This document shows positions 1 through 10,168 of a stretch of DNA of 62,000 nucleotides, piece after piece. This DNA comes from Adiantum capillus-veneris (lineage: Eukaryota; Streptophyta; Polypodiopsida; Polypodiales; Pteridaceae): positions 10,878,809-10,940,808 of the forward strand of contig CM043959.1 in NCBI GenBank assembly GCA_014529385.2. The letters are read 5' to 3'. The notes under the pieces are model-generated. The model had not been told where the DNA came from, ran no database searches, and saw only the letters and a list, made by a program, of their open reading frames with translations. Within the stretch, counting starts at the first letter, position 1. The number at the start of each line of letters is the position of its first letter. The position numbers and the translations under genes are program-made.

Positions 1-643
1 CGTGATACCTGTCCCGTTAGTGGTATCATAGCGCCAGTCCTGTGCTTTTCTGAAAGCATACCAGTCCTATCAAATAGCAAACAAAGCAAAGTGGCGCTTC
101 CAGAATTTTTTATCCAAGAATATTCGAAACCTAAACGGATTTATATCAAAGAGCAAACAGAGCAAACCGACGCTTCTAAAAATTTTTATCCAACAATCTT
201 CGTGTCCCTACCGTGGACTTATCAGTCACTTTTACCCTTAGTCCATCGCGCATCGGGTGCGCTCCCGTCTTCATCGCTCTGTCTTAAGGGATGTAAGCCA
301 TAAAGAACCCAAGATGGCGTTCATGGATTTGGCAAGGACACAGTTTCTCCTCGTCGAGCTTCGCGACATTCTTTCGCGGCATCCTCAGTAGAATCTCCCA
401 TTGCTACAAAGTTCTCAACAGTTTGTGAATTACATGTTACCCTCTCTGATGTTCATGTGGTACCTCCTCCTCCGGCACTAGAAAGTACGAGAGCTTCCAA
501 CCGACAACCTTCCCAGTCGTCTGTTACGATCGGGGGAGTCTTCAGGAATGTGGCGCAGCCATCTGACACTGATCTAGTGCAACCGCCTTTGCCACTGCCG
601 TTGCCCCCACCTCCTTTACCACCACCGCCACCAGCTACAATGG
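1..643 (+). mobile_element. 5' internal part of a GyA-type LTR retrotransposon (truncated by window edge)
   Basis: Bases 1-19 align with the last bases of the GyA LTR seen at 41490-41513, and a degenerate primer-binding site follows at 21-32. Bases 40-302 match the internal leader of the GyA copy at 41514-41715, including the stretches around cttttctgaaagcatacc and ctccCGTCTTCATCGCTCTG. From about 300 to 640 the two copies no longer align. That part encodes a Pro-rich stretch (457-693, long runs of Pro) that looks like a gag N-terminus, but I cannot place it in a domain family. TRN-1 is inserted at 644, so the element should resume after 6702, where nothing recognisable is seen. Confidence 0.6.
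21..32 (+). promoter_or_regulatory. Degenerate primer-binding site (tRNA-iMet type)
   Basis: TGGTATCATAGC differs by one base from TGGTATCAGAGC, the site present in every other LTR element here. It marks the 5' LTR/internal boundary of the leftmost element. Confidence 0.6.
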
Positions 644-949
644 TGTCACGGGCACATCTAACCCTATGTGTACGTAGACAAGCTACTTCATGACATGGGT
701 TCAATTCAGTTAGCTTAGGAAGTGTTCCGACACTTTTGTGAGTCTGTTCGTAGACCGTGCATGTCGAGGCACTTAGAGTAGATGCATATCCTCTGGTTGC
801 ACACAACATGATCATCGGCAGTACCATCAGATTCCATCAGGAGCATTTTACAGTGCAGAAAACCTATTTTCCCTATTTTAGCTATTTTTCACTTATTATT
901 AATAAGTGACTTTGTTGGGAAATTGGGTAGGGCAATTTGGTCAAGTCAA

Positions 950-957
950 TATATAAG
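950..957 (+). promoter_or_regulatory. LTR TATA box
   Basis: TATATAAG in the context gtcaaTATATAAGaaaagc. The same box is at 5952-5958 in the 3' LTR and 8901-8907 in the solo LTR, so it is the likely family core promoter. It lies about 305 bp from the LTR start, as expected for the U3/R boundary. Confidence 0.6.
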
Positions 958-1435
958 AAAAGCTAGCGCTAGGATTTTCTACCAGAAGAGGTAGGAGACC
1001 AAGTGCACCTTCTCAACAAGAATAGCAAAAAGACCTAGCGTTTTCAAGCTACCAAGATTAACCAGTGTTTCCTCAACATTGCAGATCTGCCCAGCGTTTT
1101 GCACTTGCAGATCAACTTGGTGACAGAAGGACACAGCAGGAGCACTAGCATTTTTGCTGCAGACCTCAGAACTGACCTAGCGTTTTTGCACCACACTTTC
1201 AGCCCAGTGTTTTTGCAGTTTCCCGGTGTCATCACCTTCTCTGCATCAACGTTCTCAGTTTTCAGCATGTCGTCGTCATCGCCATCGCCATCGTCACAGA
1301 CATAGAGTCAGAATTCAGCAGATAAAGATTTGCAGATTTCAGCCATTAGCGTTTTCAGATTTCAGCCCGTCTCGTTGTCGTCCTCATCGTCGGCAAGTCC
1401 ATAGCATGGTAGAGATTTGTGCAATCAATAGTAGA

Positions 1436-1457
1436 CCGCTCTCGCCATAGAGAGTGG
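1436..1457 (+). promoter_or_regulatory. Conserved stem-loop in TRN LTR
   Basis: CCGCTCTC (1436-1443) pairs with GAGAGTGG (1450-1457), one pair being G-U, around the loop GCCATA. The 3' LTR has CTGCTCTC at the same place, which still pairs through two wobbles. The solo LTR (9463-9484) and both TRN-2 LTRs (14982-15003, 18102-18123) have the perfect nine-pair stem CCACTCTCG/CGAGAGTGG with varied loops. By position it would be in the transcript, in R or U5. Confidence 0.55.
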
Positions 1458-1684
1458 GGCCTTCGGAGGAGGGTTTGACAACATTCTGGTGTCGTATTCT
1501 TCTCTCTATCTCTCAGTCTCAGCACCTTCATTCACATTGTTTGCCACTTTGTTTGTAATCATTTGCACTCTCTCACTAAAGGAACGGAAGGCTCTTCCTT
1601 CCGTAGCTAAAAGGAACCCTTGAGCACAGTTTGGAGCACTCATCTTGAGCAAAATTCAACATTCACATCCGTTGCACCTTACAT

Positions 1685-1696
1685 TGGTATCAGAGC
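1685..1696 (+). promoter_or_regulatory. Primer-binding site of TRN-1
   Basis: TGGTATCAGAGC begins two bases after the LTR end CA at 1683. It is complementary to the 3' end of initiator-Met tRNA. Confidence 0.9.
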
Positions 1697-2030
1697 TTTG
1701 GCAGTATTCTGTATCACTCAAGAAAAGAACCACATAATTTTTTTTGCTTGTTGCGGTCGCACGTAACCCAAGTCCTCTTGGACGTGTCGATTTCTAATCG
1801 TGTTTTTGAAGAGTGACAGGAAACCCAAGAAAGAAGGGCTTGTCCAGCCTCCCCTTGTTTCTCTTTTCACTCATGGAGAGGAGACCGTTGTCTTAGCGGC
1901 CAGCCAGTCGACGTGAGGTGGGAAAAAGCAACCTTGGTGTGAGCGCAAGGCCGCCAAGGGATGCGCCCGCAGGAAAGAGAAGAGCTCGGGTAAGAGAAGA
2001 TCCTTCTCTAACACAGATTGCAAGCTAACG

Positions 2031-2125
2031 AAGAACCTCAAGACCCTCAAGAACCTCAAGACTCAAGACCCTCAAGAACCTCAAGAACCAAGACCCACAT
2101 GAACCCAAGTTCCTCGTGAACTTCA
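2031..2125 (+). repeat. CAAGAACCT minisatellite in the TRN-1 leader
   Basis: Imperfect tandem copies of an approximately 9- to 16-bp motif built from caagaacct and caagaccct precede the gag start codon region. TRN-2 keeps a shorter relative at about 17460-17520. Confidence 0.7.
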
Positions 2126-2144
2126 GAACCCAAGACTTCAGTGT

Positions 2145-4005
2145 ATGGTCATCACCCGAAGTGGAATGGATACTTTGCATGAAGGTGATGAGCATGAGGG
2201 TGGTGAAGAAGAATTTTCCCCACGAGGAGGTTTTTTCGACCCTCCCCCTTCCCCATCTACAACAAGGATTGTACCAAATCCGATGGAGGCTTTGGTCAAG
2301 TCGATGATGGCCATGATGTCACATCAAGAAGCGAATCGCGCTGCCTTGGAGCGCGAGCGTGAAGAAAGAAAGGCAATCTTGTATCGCGAGCGCGAAGAAA
2401 GAAAAGCGGAATTGGATCGCGAACTCGAAGAGAAAAGAGCGGCCTTGGAGTTAGAGCGTGACGCGTTGCGAGACCAACGCATGCAAGAGTTGGTCCTACA
2501 GGTACTCACCTTGAAACCCGAGCCGGCCAAAGAGGTTGGTGGTTCATCCAGTAGCGCAAGCCGAGATTCGGACTCCAACAACCCCGTCACCGAGAAATTG
2601 ACGTTCAGTAAGTATGATGGTAAGATGGATGCTACTATTACTCATTTTTGGTTGCATCAATTTAATGCTTATTTTGCGACAACTAAGAAGACAGGAAATA
2701 GCAAGGTTTTGACGGCAGCTATGTACCTTGCCAGTGATGCCATTAATTGGTACCACGCATGGCAAGAGGCACAGTTGGTCTCGCACCTAGAGACAGTTGA
2801 CGAAGACGCGTCCCTTTCCTTCAATTGGGCCGACTTCCAAGACAAACTCAAGGCGCGGTTTATGCCACCATAGTATATAGCCCGGTTGAAAGACGATTTG
2901 CGCGATCTCAAGCAAAATGGTATGCTAGTTATGTCTTTTTCTAATCGTGTTTTGCAGCTTGGCACCCAATTACGCTAATTGGATGATGAGCGCAAGGAGG
3001 CATTCCTTTATGGATTGGACGAGTATATCAAGTTTGATGTCAAAGTCCTCGACCCCGTAGATCTCAACAAGGCGGTAGCGATTGCTCTCGCACAGGAGAT
3101 GAAGCACAAGGGAAAGCCTAAGGAGAACAAGACTTCTCAAAGTACCTCTCAGAATCCTCAAAACAGTAAGAACGGTAACTCTTCTAACCAATCTTCCTCT
3201 AGTCTCTCAGAAAAGAACACTCAAAATGAATCTAAGGGTAAAGCAAACACAATTGCTAAACCTAAGCTCACTCCAGATGAAAAGGCAGAACAAGGAATTT
3301 TAGGAGGATACATCACGTCGGAAGAACAAAGCATTTATTTTAAGGAAGGTCGTTGTTATCATTGTCACATCATGGGTCACATAAAAAGAACATGTCCTAA
3401 GCTTGAATCTAATGAATCTAAAGAACCCACAGAACCCACGTCCTTTGTCAATGCAATAAATGAGAACACGAGTGTGACCCAAGTTTCTCATGATCCTTCC
3501 ATTGATGAGTCTCTCGTTAAGTGTTATGGTCTTGTGAAGGGTCAACGTTTTGTCATATTGTTTGACCCAAGCTGTATGCATGATGTGATTAGTGACTCTT
3601 GTCGAAAGAGCCCGCTTGGAGGTTAGCAAGACATCTCCTTTTGAGGTGTCGGGCTTCGCTCCTGGTATGGACTCTCTCATTATACGAGAGTGCCTTGATG
3701 TGTTATTCACGGTTCAACAAGTGTCCTTCCGCAGAAAATTTGTAGTCTCTTCTTTCAGGATGTGATATGCTTTTGGGCATTCGATGGTTTCGTGAGCATA
3801 ACCCTCTCATTGATTGGGCAGAAAATACGTTCACTTTCAATGCCAAAAGTGACTCTCCTATTGTCATTCGTGGAGAGCAAGGTGTTCATTCTTCATCTCT
3901 CATTTCTAATGTGCAGGCGAAGATTGAAAAGAATCAGGAGAAGGAGACTCTCTCAGTCTTGTCTTCTCCAAAGCACGACACACATAATTTGCTTGATAAT
4001 GTTAA
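2145..4005 (+). pseudogene. Degenerate gag with protease remnant (TRN-1)
   Basis: The first ATG that opens the frame is at 2145. Residues 60-130 are a highly charged Glu/Arg coiled coil. Then comes a gypsy-type gag core (2580-3110) with the Trp/Tyr-rich NWYHAW segment, and a zinc knuckle CYHCHIMGHIKRTC (about 3352-3393). A retropepsin-like VILFDPSCMHDVI follows at about 3559, where Asp-Pro-Ser replaces the usual Asp-Thr/Ser-Gly, and a later protease strand motif reads DMLLGIRWF (about 3763). In-frame stops at 2871 and 2979 and a frameshift after 3626 break it. No RT follows. The frame runs into the inserted solo LTR at 4006. Gag normally forms the particle; this copy cannot make a full protein. 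Confidence 0.85.
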
Positions 4006-4651
4006 TGTAACAAACTGCTGACGTGTCAAAGCCTAAAGAATGGAGTCAACGTACAGATGTGGCCGAGGGGCCTAAACCCTAATTTTTGCCAAAAACCCTA
4101 ATTGTTGAAACCCTAATTCTGAAAACCCTAACCCTAAAACCTGCAAACCCTAATTCTGGAAACCCTAACCCTAGAATTGCAACAGTGTAGCTGATTTTCG
4201 AAAATTGCGCTGGCATGATGACGTGGCAGGTTGTACGGATGTCCGTGATTTACGCTGGCAGCTTTTGGCATTGCTTTTTGGCCATAAGCTTTTGAGTTTG
4301 AAAGCTCTTTTTTAAACTGCTTTTTGGACCAGAAGCTTTTGATTTTGAAAGCTTTTCATGTAAACTGCTTTTTAGGCCAAGGGCCTTTAAATATGAGGCT
4401 AGGGCTCATTCTCTGTCATGCTTCTTGGAGAAGGTGCAGAGTCTAGAGTACCGGCTTGTACTTTGATGATGCAATATAAAGAAATACCGAAAGGGGCGCC
4501 AAGGTTTAAGGCCAATACTCTCTAGGGTGGAATTCTGTCACTCCGTGTCGCGTGTCGTCTCTCTCTCCATTTCAGTTCAGTTGTTATTTGAAGTGCTTAA
4601 AGTTGTTCAGTCTGTTCTTTTCTATTGGCACGTGGTGCCCGCCTTGTGACA
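4006..4651 (+). mobile_element. GyA solo LTR nested in TRN-1
   Basis: 646 bp, TGTAACAAACTGCTGACGTG at the start and CTTGTGACA at the end. It matches the GyA LTRs at 56402-57070 and 59856-60596 (reverse). Flanks are GTTAA (4001-4005) and GATAA (4652-4656), a target duplication with one change. The opposite-strand TRN-2 shows the empty-site reading (Asp-Asn-Asp-Lys-His-Asp), which confirms that GATAA was the target. U3 holds a telobox-rich stretch (4074-4180). A solo LTR arises by recombination between the two LTRs of a full element. Confidence 0.92.
4074..4180 (+). promoter_or_regulatory. Telobox cluster in GyA LTR
   Basis: About seven copies of AAACCCTAA or AACCCTAA in 107 bp, spaced by short AT-rich linkers. 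The telobox is a known plant promoter element bound by telomere-repeat-binding proteins. These copies are interspersed, not a perfect telomere array. Confidence 0.7.
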
Positions 4652-5416
4652 GATAAGCATGATGATTTGCATGATCACGATGTGATTATTCACGAGCATG
4701 ATGATTTGCATGATCAAGATGTGCTTATTCACAAGCATGATGAATTACATGATAAAGATGTGATTGTTCACAAGGATGATGGTTTAGTTGATGCTTTTTC
4801 TAGTGAAGCTAACCTCATTGCAGATTCGATCAATCACGACGAACCAATCTTGGCTCTCGAGTTGAGGTCCAAAGAACCCCCACAGGAAGTATTATGCGTT
4901 CGAATGATTAGTCAGCACGCTTTGTTCGAGTGTTTCATTCGTGATGTTTTCTTATATTTTAGTCACCATCCTTATGTGATCCCTTTTCATAGGCATGCCA
5001 TATTGCACGATGAACACGATTCACTCATGAATGAGCACGTATGTGTGCGGATTACTCATGAAAAGATGAAATGTTTGCACCCAAAAAATTCACATTCCAT
5101 GTCTCTTCCTTGGCATTACATAGTATGCGAAAGAGCACAAGAAGGATTCAGCATCAAGCATCGGCATTTCCATTATGATTTGCCACAGTTAATTGATTTA
5201 GATCAGAAAGTCAAGATTCGATTCCATTGTTTGCGTGTGTTTGATGAACGGTTTGGCACTTCGTCTATATGTTCATCTACATTGTATGCACAGTCTTTAA
5301 AGAAGACTATAATTTTTCAGTCACTTTACATGGAATGGGTATGTTCATGTTTTTGTGTTGGAAGTGGTTTCATGAATTTTCATCCTCGGAGATTCTTGAA
5401 GAAGGTAGACGCATGA
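4652..5416 (+). pseudogene. Orphan ORF of TRN elements with His/Asp repeats
   Basis: The open frame continues the gag/protease region beyond the solo LTR; the ATG at 4625 lies inside that LTR and is accidental. It opens with three 13-residue units of the HDDLHDHDVIIHE type, then an acidic linker, then about 200 residues rich in His, Cys and aromatic residues (EVLCVRM, LMNEH, SLPWH, RFGTSSICSSTL). The frame closes at 5416. A second open frame with ARPKEASVVDLYEVQV continues to about 5650. The same protein, with the same landmarks, is in TRN-2 on the minus strand (16030-17040). I recognise no domain. It lies where pol would be in an autonomous element. It could be a degraded env-like or captured segment. 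Confidence 0.6.
4659..4775 (+). repeat. Three 39-bp tandem units coding the His/Asp repeat
   Basis: Units start at 4659, 4698 and 4737, each beginning CATGATGA. They differ mostly at codon third positions or by conservative changes (HDDLHDHDVIIHE, HDDLHDQDVLIHK, HDELHDKDVIVHK). TRN-2 has a longer, more irregular array at 16875-17030. Confidence 0.85.
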
Positions 5417-5633
5417 CTATAGACGAAGTTGAAGCATTAAAGGAGCTACGGATGACTTTGTGTCACTTTCGGCGCGGCCCAAAGAAGCAAGCGTTGTAGA
5501 CCTTTATGAAGTTCAAGTATCGCACGACCCACACATTAGAGTGGGCCGACGAAGAGTCCTTCCCAGGATTCATCCAGACGCTGTTGGCGACCTCCCTCGA
5601 TGCCATACAGTTCAGTATCAGTACCTCACTTTG

Positions 5634-5645
5634 AAAAGGAGGGGA
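5634..5645 (+). promoter_or_regulatory. Polypurine tract of TRN-1
   Basis: AAAAGGAGGGGA lies directly before the 3' LTR start at 5646. TRN-2 has AAAAGGAGAGGA at the same place. Confidence 0.85.
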
Positions 5646-6697
5646 TGTCATGTGCACATCTAACCCTATGTGTACGTGGACAAGCTACTTCATGACATGG
5701 GTTCAGTTCAATTAGCTTAGGAAGTGTTCTGATACTTTTGTGAGTCTGTTCGCAGGCCGTGCATGTCCAGGCACTTAGAGTAGATGCATATCCTTTGGTT
5801 GCACACAACATGATCATCAGCAATATCATTAGATTCCCTCAGGAGCATTTTACAGTGCAGAAAACCTATTTTCCCTATTTTAGCCATTTTTTACGTATTA
5901 TTAATAAGTGACTTTGTTGGGAAATTGGGTAGGGCAATTTGGTCAAGTCAATATATAAGAAAAGCTAGCGCTAGGGTTTTGTGGCAGGAGAGGCAGGAGA
6001 CCAAGTGCACCTTCTCAGCAAGAATAGCAAGAAGACCTAGCGTTTTCAAGCTACCAAGACCAACCAGTGTTTCCTCAGCATTGTAGATCAGCCCAGCGTT
6101 TTGCACTTGCAAATCAACCTGGCGACAGCAGGACACAACAGGAGCACTAGCGTTTTTGGTACAGACCTCAGAACAGACCTAGCGTTTTTGCACCAGATTT
6201 TCAGTGTAGTGTTTTTACAGTTTCCTGGCGTCATCACCTTCTCTGCATCAGCATTTTCAGTTTTCAGCGTTTCGTTGTCGCATCGTCGTCGTCAACGACA
6301 TAGAATTAGAATTCAGTAGAGATAAAGATTTGCAAATTTCAGCCATTAGCGTTTTCAGATTTCAGCCCGTCTCGTCGTCGTTCTCATTGTCGTCGACATC
6401 GTCGGCAAGTCCATAGCATTGTAGAGATTTGTGCAATCAATAGTAGACTGCTCTCGCCATAGAGAGTGGGGCCTTCGGAGGAGGGTTTGACAACATTCTG
6501 GTGTTGTATTCTTCTCTCTCTATTTCTCAGTCTCAACACCTTCATTCACATTGTTTGCCACTTTGTTTGTAATCGTTTGCACTCTCTCACTAAAGGAACG
6601 GAAGGCTCTCCCTTCCGTAGTTAAAAGGAACCCTTGAGCACAGTTCGGAGCACTCATCTTGAGCAAAGTTCAACTTTCACTTCCACTGCACCTTTCA
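5646..6697 (+). repeat. TRN-1 3' LTR
   Basis: 1052 bp, TGTCATG...CTTTCA. It is collinear with 644-1683 with scattered substitutions and short indels (for example the missing catcgccatcg repeat near 6290). TATA box at 5952-5958. It is followed by the AATGG target duplicate. Confidence 0.93.
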
Positions 6698-6702
6698 AAT
6701 GG

Positions 6703-8579
6703 TTGGAGCCCGTACGGATATCCTTACTATTCGTACTCGAGATACGTGTCTAACCAACAGAAAGATTTTGTAACGTCCTCGATCATCTAAGATCATGACT
6801 GGGAGAGCTCAACACATCGGCTCCGACTCTGCAATGCAAAGCGGAGGAACGATTAAGTGAGCTGTCCTAACTCTATGTATCCTTTAGCGAGGTCTCCTAA
6901 AAGGGGTTGCTTATTCGTTTTGGAATTACAAATAACTAGAACCCTTGGTTCATAGACTGACGCTTTTTTCCTCATCAAGTGTGAGGCACAGCCGATAGTT
7001 GATCCCCTAAGGTTAAGTCTTAGCTCTATGTTATCTATTGTCATTTAAGTTCACATTCGTGGAAAGCACCCGACTTATCGTGTCCACCCGTTCGATGATT
7101 GGTTCTAGACCAATCCCCGCTTTCCACCCCACACACATCCTTGTCTTTGTTTCGTAATTACTACCACACTGTGTAACATTTTTAAGAAATTCCTTAATTA
7201 ATTTCAGACACGATTTTTCTTCTGACAGTAATATTTTCAAACATCACCAATAGAGTCTTTCTGTAGACAATTTCTAATGAAAATAGCCTACTTATTAGTC
7301 TTAACAGCTGATCACGGCCGACGTGCATCAACAGGATTTTCCTCTGCACCAACAGAGCCTTTGTATAAAGGTTTTCTCATTCATAATCAATTATTCAGTT
7401 CAGGGCATCAACCCTCTTTGGACACCAACCCGGCATCGTGCACCAACACGTTATTGCGAACAACGTGGCATGGACACCAACCTGCATCGCGCACCAACGC
7501 GGCATCAAGCTGCCATCCAATTGATTCAGTTTCTATTCAAATGCAATCTAACTCTTCTTCACCCAAACTTACGCAAATAATATTTTTAACATCAAACAGA
7601 ATTCCTACCTAAGTTTCTATTAACAAAAGCATGCGTTTTGGTTTATACAACCAGTGTTTTCCTTATGATTTCCTAAGCTCCACTAGGTCATGCTTATCTA
7701 TGATGCATAAAACTTAAAATTATTGGTACCTCGTTCGGATTTATGACAATGTTCTGCTACGGTGGCTGATTTTCCTCTTCTACTAGAGCATGGCTTGGGT
7801 CAGCTCCGTTATTGTTTTTCTTTGCGACTTTGGGGGCCATTACGCATCTCAAAAATAGAATTAGTGGGAAAAAGAAGTTCCTTGTGCTAAACGTGAGTCC
7901 GAAGCTAAGTTCAGTCAAACATCCAATAATTTAATAATTTAATTTTTCTAGGATCTGGTGGATCTATTTGTCCCAGAAATCAAGTGAAAAGTCGACTTTT
8001 ATAGGTAATTTAGCAGAAATTTATTTATTAAAAATTATGCATGCATATAAAAATCACAAGAAATTTTCTAGAGATGAAACAAGTCTCAAGAATCTTTGTA
8101 AAAATCTCAGAAACATTTCCAACTGGTATTTATTAAATTTTTCCTAATTTTACTAGGCTGAAATTACCTATTTTAGTATAATTTCTATTTATTTCTACCT
8201 AAAAGTATTATTTTAGGCTAAAAAATATGTTTTAAAATTCGGAAAAAAATCACAGTCATTTTTTCTTATGCAGGAAGTAATTTCTAAAATTTTAAAATTA
8301 GTGATGTAAAAACTTTGACTAGATACATACTTAACTTAATTGTTAATTAATTAATAATTAATTGCCGATTAGTAAATTCTATAATATTATATGATTTTAT
8401 AGTATCTTATCACTAATTTATTGAATCTAATGACCTATGGACAATTATGTGTAATTTCTTTGATGATACTTGCTCATCAGGTCCATGCATGCATAGATAA
8501 GGTAGGTATGGGGGCGTAATGAGCATGCATGTGAGATTTCTATGAAATTCAGAGAAGCATGTTATTCCTGAAGGGTTTA
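6703..8579. other. AT-rich sequence without recognisable genes
   Basis: No ORF here shows a known motif. At 6769 a TGTAACGTCCTCGATC stretch resembles the start of some plant gypsy LTRs, but I find no partner repeat. Bases 7860-8480 are strongly AT-rich with many stops in all frames. It may be the remainder of the leftmost element or an older, decayed repeat. Confidence 0.5.
7420..7504 (+). repeat. Imperfect 52-bp tandem pair
   Basis: The motif GGACACCAACC(C)GGCATCG(T/C)GCACCAACRCG starts at 7420 and again at 7472; shorter fragments (gggcatcaacc) lie just before. Its origin is unknown. Confidence 0.6.
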
Positions 8580-9708
8580 TGCCACGTGACACATCCCAAC
8601 CCTATGTGTCCGTGGACAAGCTACACCATAGCAGGGTTCCCGTAAGTCGAGTTTAGATTAGCAGTGATCTGGCACTTTTGTGAGTCTATTCGTAGACCGT
8701 GCATGCCCAGTCACTTAGCATAGATGCATATCCTCCGGTTGCACATAGCATGATCATCGAAATTCCCATCAGAATCCATTAGCATTAGTTAGGGGAATTT
8801 TCCAGTGCATTTAGCCTATTTTCTTATTTTTGGTTATTTTCACTTATTTTTTTTAAGTGACTTTCCAACAAAAGTAGGTAGGGCAATTTTGCTAAGTTAA
8901 TATATAAGCAAACCCAAGTTAGCACTTTCTAGCAGAAGAGGCAGCAGGAGCTTCCCGCTCAACAGGCAACTTCTCAGCAGTACCCCCCCTCAGCAGTAGA
9001 CCCTCGCCATCCACTCCTTCCGTTTGGCGTTTCCTCCCAGCAAGCCATCGCCTACAAGTCCTCTTGCCTGGCATTTTCCAACCTCAGCAGATACATCCCA
9101 GCCAGCATTTTTCAGCCTTGACAAAAACGCCAGCATCACTTGTAGATTCAACGTTTTTTCAGCCTTGTCAAAAACGCCAGCTCAGCAGTAGCAAAAACGC
9201 AGAATTCAGCAGTTGGATTCTCGCAGTTTTTAGCCTATGACACAGTAGCAGATCAGCCCCAAGAAGGTTGCAGATGCTCCCCCATTTTCAGCCATAAAAA
9301 CGGAGCCAAAAATAGAGAATTTCAGCCACCAAACAGTCCCTAAAATCAGCAGATAAAGGATCTCAGATTTCAGCCATCAAGTCACCGTCGTTGTCATCGG
9401 CATAGTCCCATTGCATCAGTCCATTGCATACGCATTGTACACCTTTGTGCAATCAATGTAGACCACTCTCGCCGACGAGAGTGGGGCCTTCGGAGGAGGG
9501 TTTTACAACCTCTCGGTGTCGTATCTCTTCTCTCTCCTTCTCTCAGTCTCATTCACTTGCACACACAATATCCACTCACTTTGTTCGTGATCATAGCACT
9601 CTCTATAATACGGAAAGCTCTCTCTTTCCCTAAGAACTAAAAGGAACCTTGAGCAATAAAGATCACTAGTCTTGAGAAAATACAACATTCATTCCGCTGC
9701 ACCTTACA
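8580..9708 (+). mobile_element. TRN solo LTR
   Basis: 1129 bp starting TGCCACGTGACACATCCC and ending CGCTGCACCTTACA, as in the other TRN LTRs. It has a TATA box (8901-8907), AGCGTTTT-like motifs and the perfect stem-loop at 9463-9484. Flanks GTTTA and CTTCA do not match, so the target duplication is decayed or lost, or one end was rearranged. No primer-binding site or polypurine tract adjoins it. Confidence 0.85.
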
Positions 9709-10056
9709 CTTCATGCACGCGAAAACCTTACATCAAAGAGTTGCATGCTACCTAGTATCAAGGAAAACAAGAATTTCCAGAGAGAGAAAATTTACAGATT
9801 CTGAAGAGAGTGTTTTCTTAAGCGTAGAAGAGATGTTGAATTTAACATTCTATTACCTTTGGTCTCCCGCTTCATAAGTTTCACAATATCGATTGCAGTT
9901 CATCACTTCGTTGCCTCGCGTGAACCTCCTCTAACTCCGCGAGTGAGTGTGTGCGAGTGTGTGTGCGCGAACAAATGCGTGAGTGAATCTCAGCACTCTC
10001 CTCCTCCTGAAGAGCTCTCTGAGCATACAATGTGTGTTGTGAGGGGGCTGGGGGTC

Positions 10057-10064
10057 TTTATATA
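10057..10064 (-). promoter_or_regulatory. Minus-strand TATA box
   Basis: The minus strand reads TATATAAA, a consensus plant TATA box, flanked by G/C-rich sequence. There is no downstream coding frame to tie it to. Confidence 0.3.
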
Positions 10065-10144
10065 GGCTAGGGCAGCTCCCATGCAGATTGGAGTGAACTC
10101 CAGGTGGTGGGAGGCAGGTCTCCAAGAGGAGGGGGCTCTCTCAG

Positions 10145-10168
10145 TTAACTAAATTCGAATTTAGTTAA
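10145..10168. repeat. 24-bp perfect palindrome
   Basis: TTAACTAAATTC is followed directly by its reverse complement with no spacer. It lies about 80 bp upstream of the minus-strand TATA box at 10057. Confidence 0.85.

Larger units (their letters stand above)
644..1683 (+). repeat. TRN-1 5' LTR
   Basis: 1040 bp, TGTCACG...CTTACA, followed by the primer-binding site. It contains a TATA box (950-957), many copies of an AGCGTTTT motif between about 960 and 1360, and a stem-loop (1436-1457). It is homologous throughout to 5646-6697. Confidence 0.93.
644..6697 (+). mobile_element. TRN-1, complete non-autonomous LTR retrotransposon (TR-GAG-like)
   Basis: Two about 1.05-kb direct repeats start TGTCA(C/T)G and end in CA. 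They flank an internal region with a primer-binding site (1685-1696) and a polypurine tract (5634-5645). The element is bounded by a perfect 5-bp target duplication, AATGG, at 639-643 and 6698-6702. The internal region encodes gag, a zinc knuckle and protease remnants, then an orphan ORF. There is no reverse transcriptase, RNase H or integrase, so mobility must have come from a partner. A GyA solo LTR (4006-4651) is nested in it. This is the layout of TR-GAG or LARD elements. A second, shorter member of the family is at 14750-19139 on the other strand. Confidence 0.93.

Noticed and set aside
453-827. Minus-strand 124-codon frame with a Gly-rich stretch
   Set aside because: It is antisense to the Pro-rich gag-like segment and crosses the TRN-1 LTR boundary.
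4074-4180. An interstitial telomere array
   Set aside because: The CCCTAA units are interspersed with unlike linkers and lie within an LTR; they fit teloboxes, not (CCCTAAA)n.
4625-4651. ATG at 4625 as start of the His/Asp-repeat protein
   Set aside because: These codons lie inside the inserted solo LTR; the true frame enters from upstream of 4006.
7420-7504. A CRISPR-like array
   Set aside because: Only two imperfect units without regular spacers, in a plant genome.
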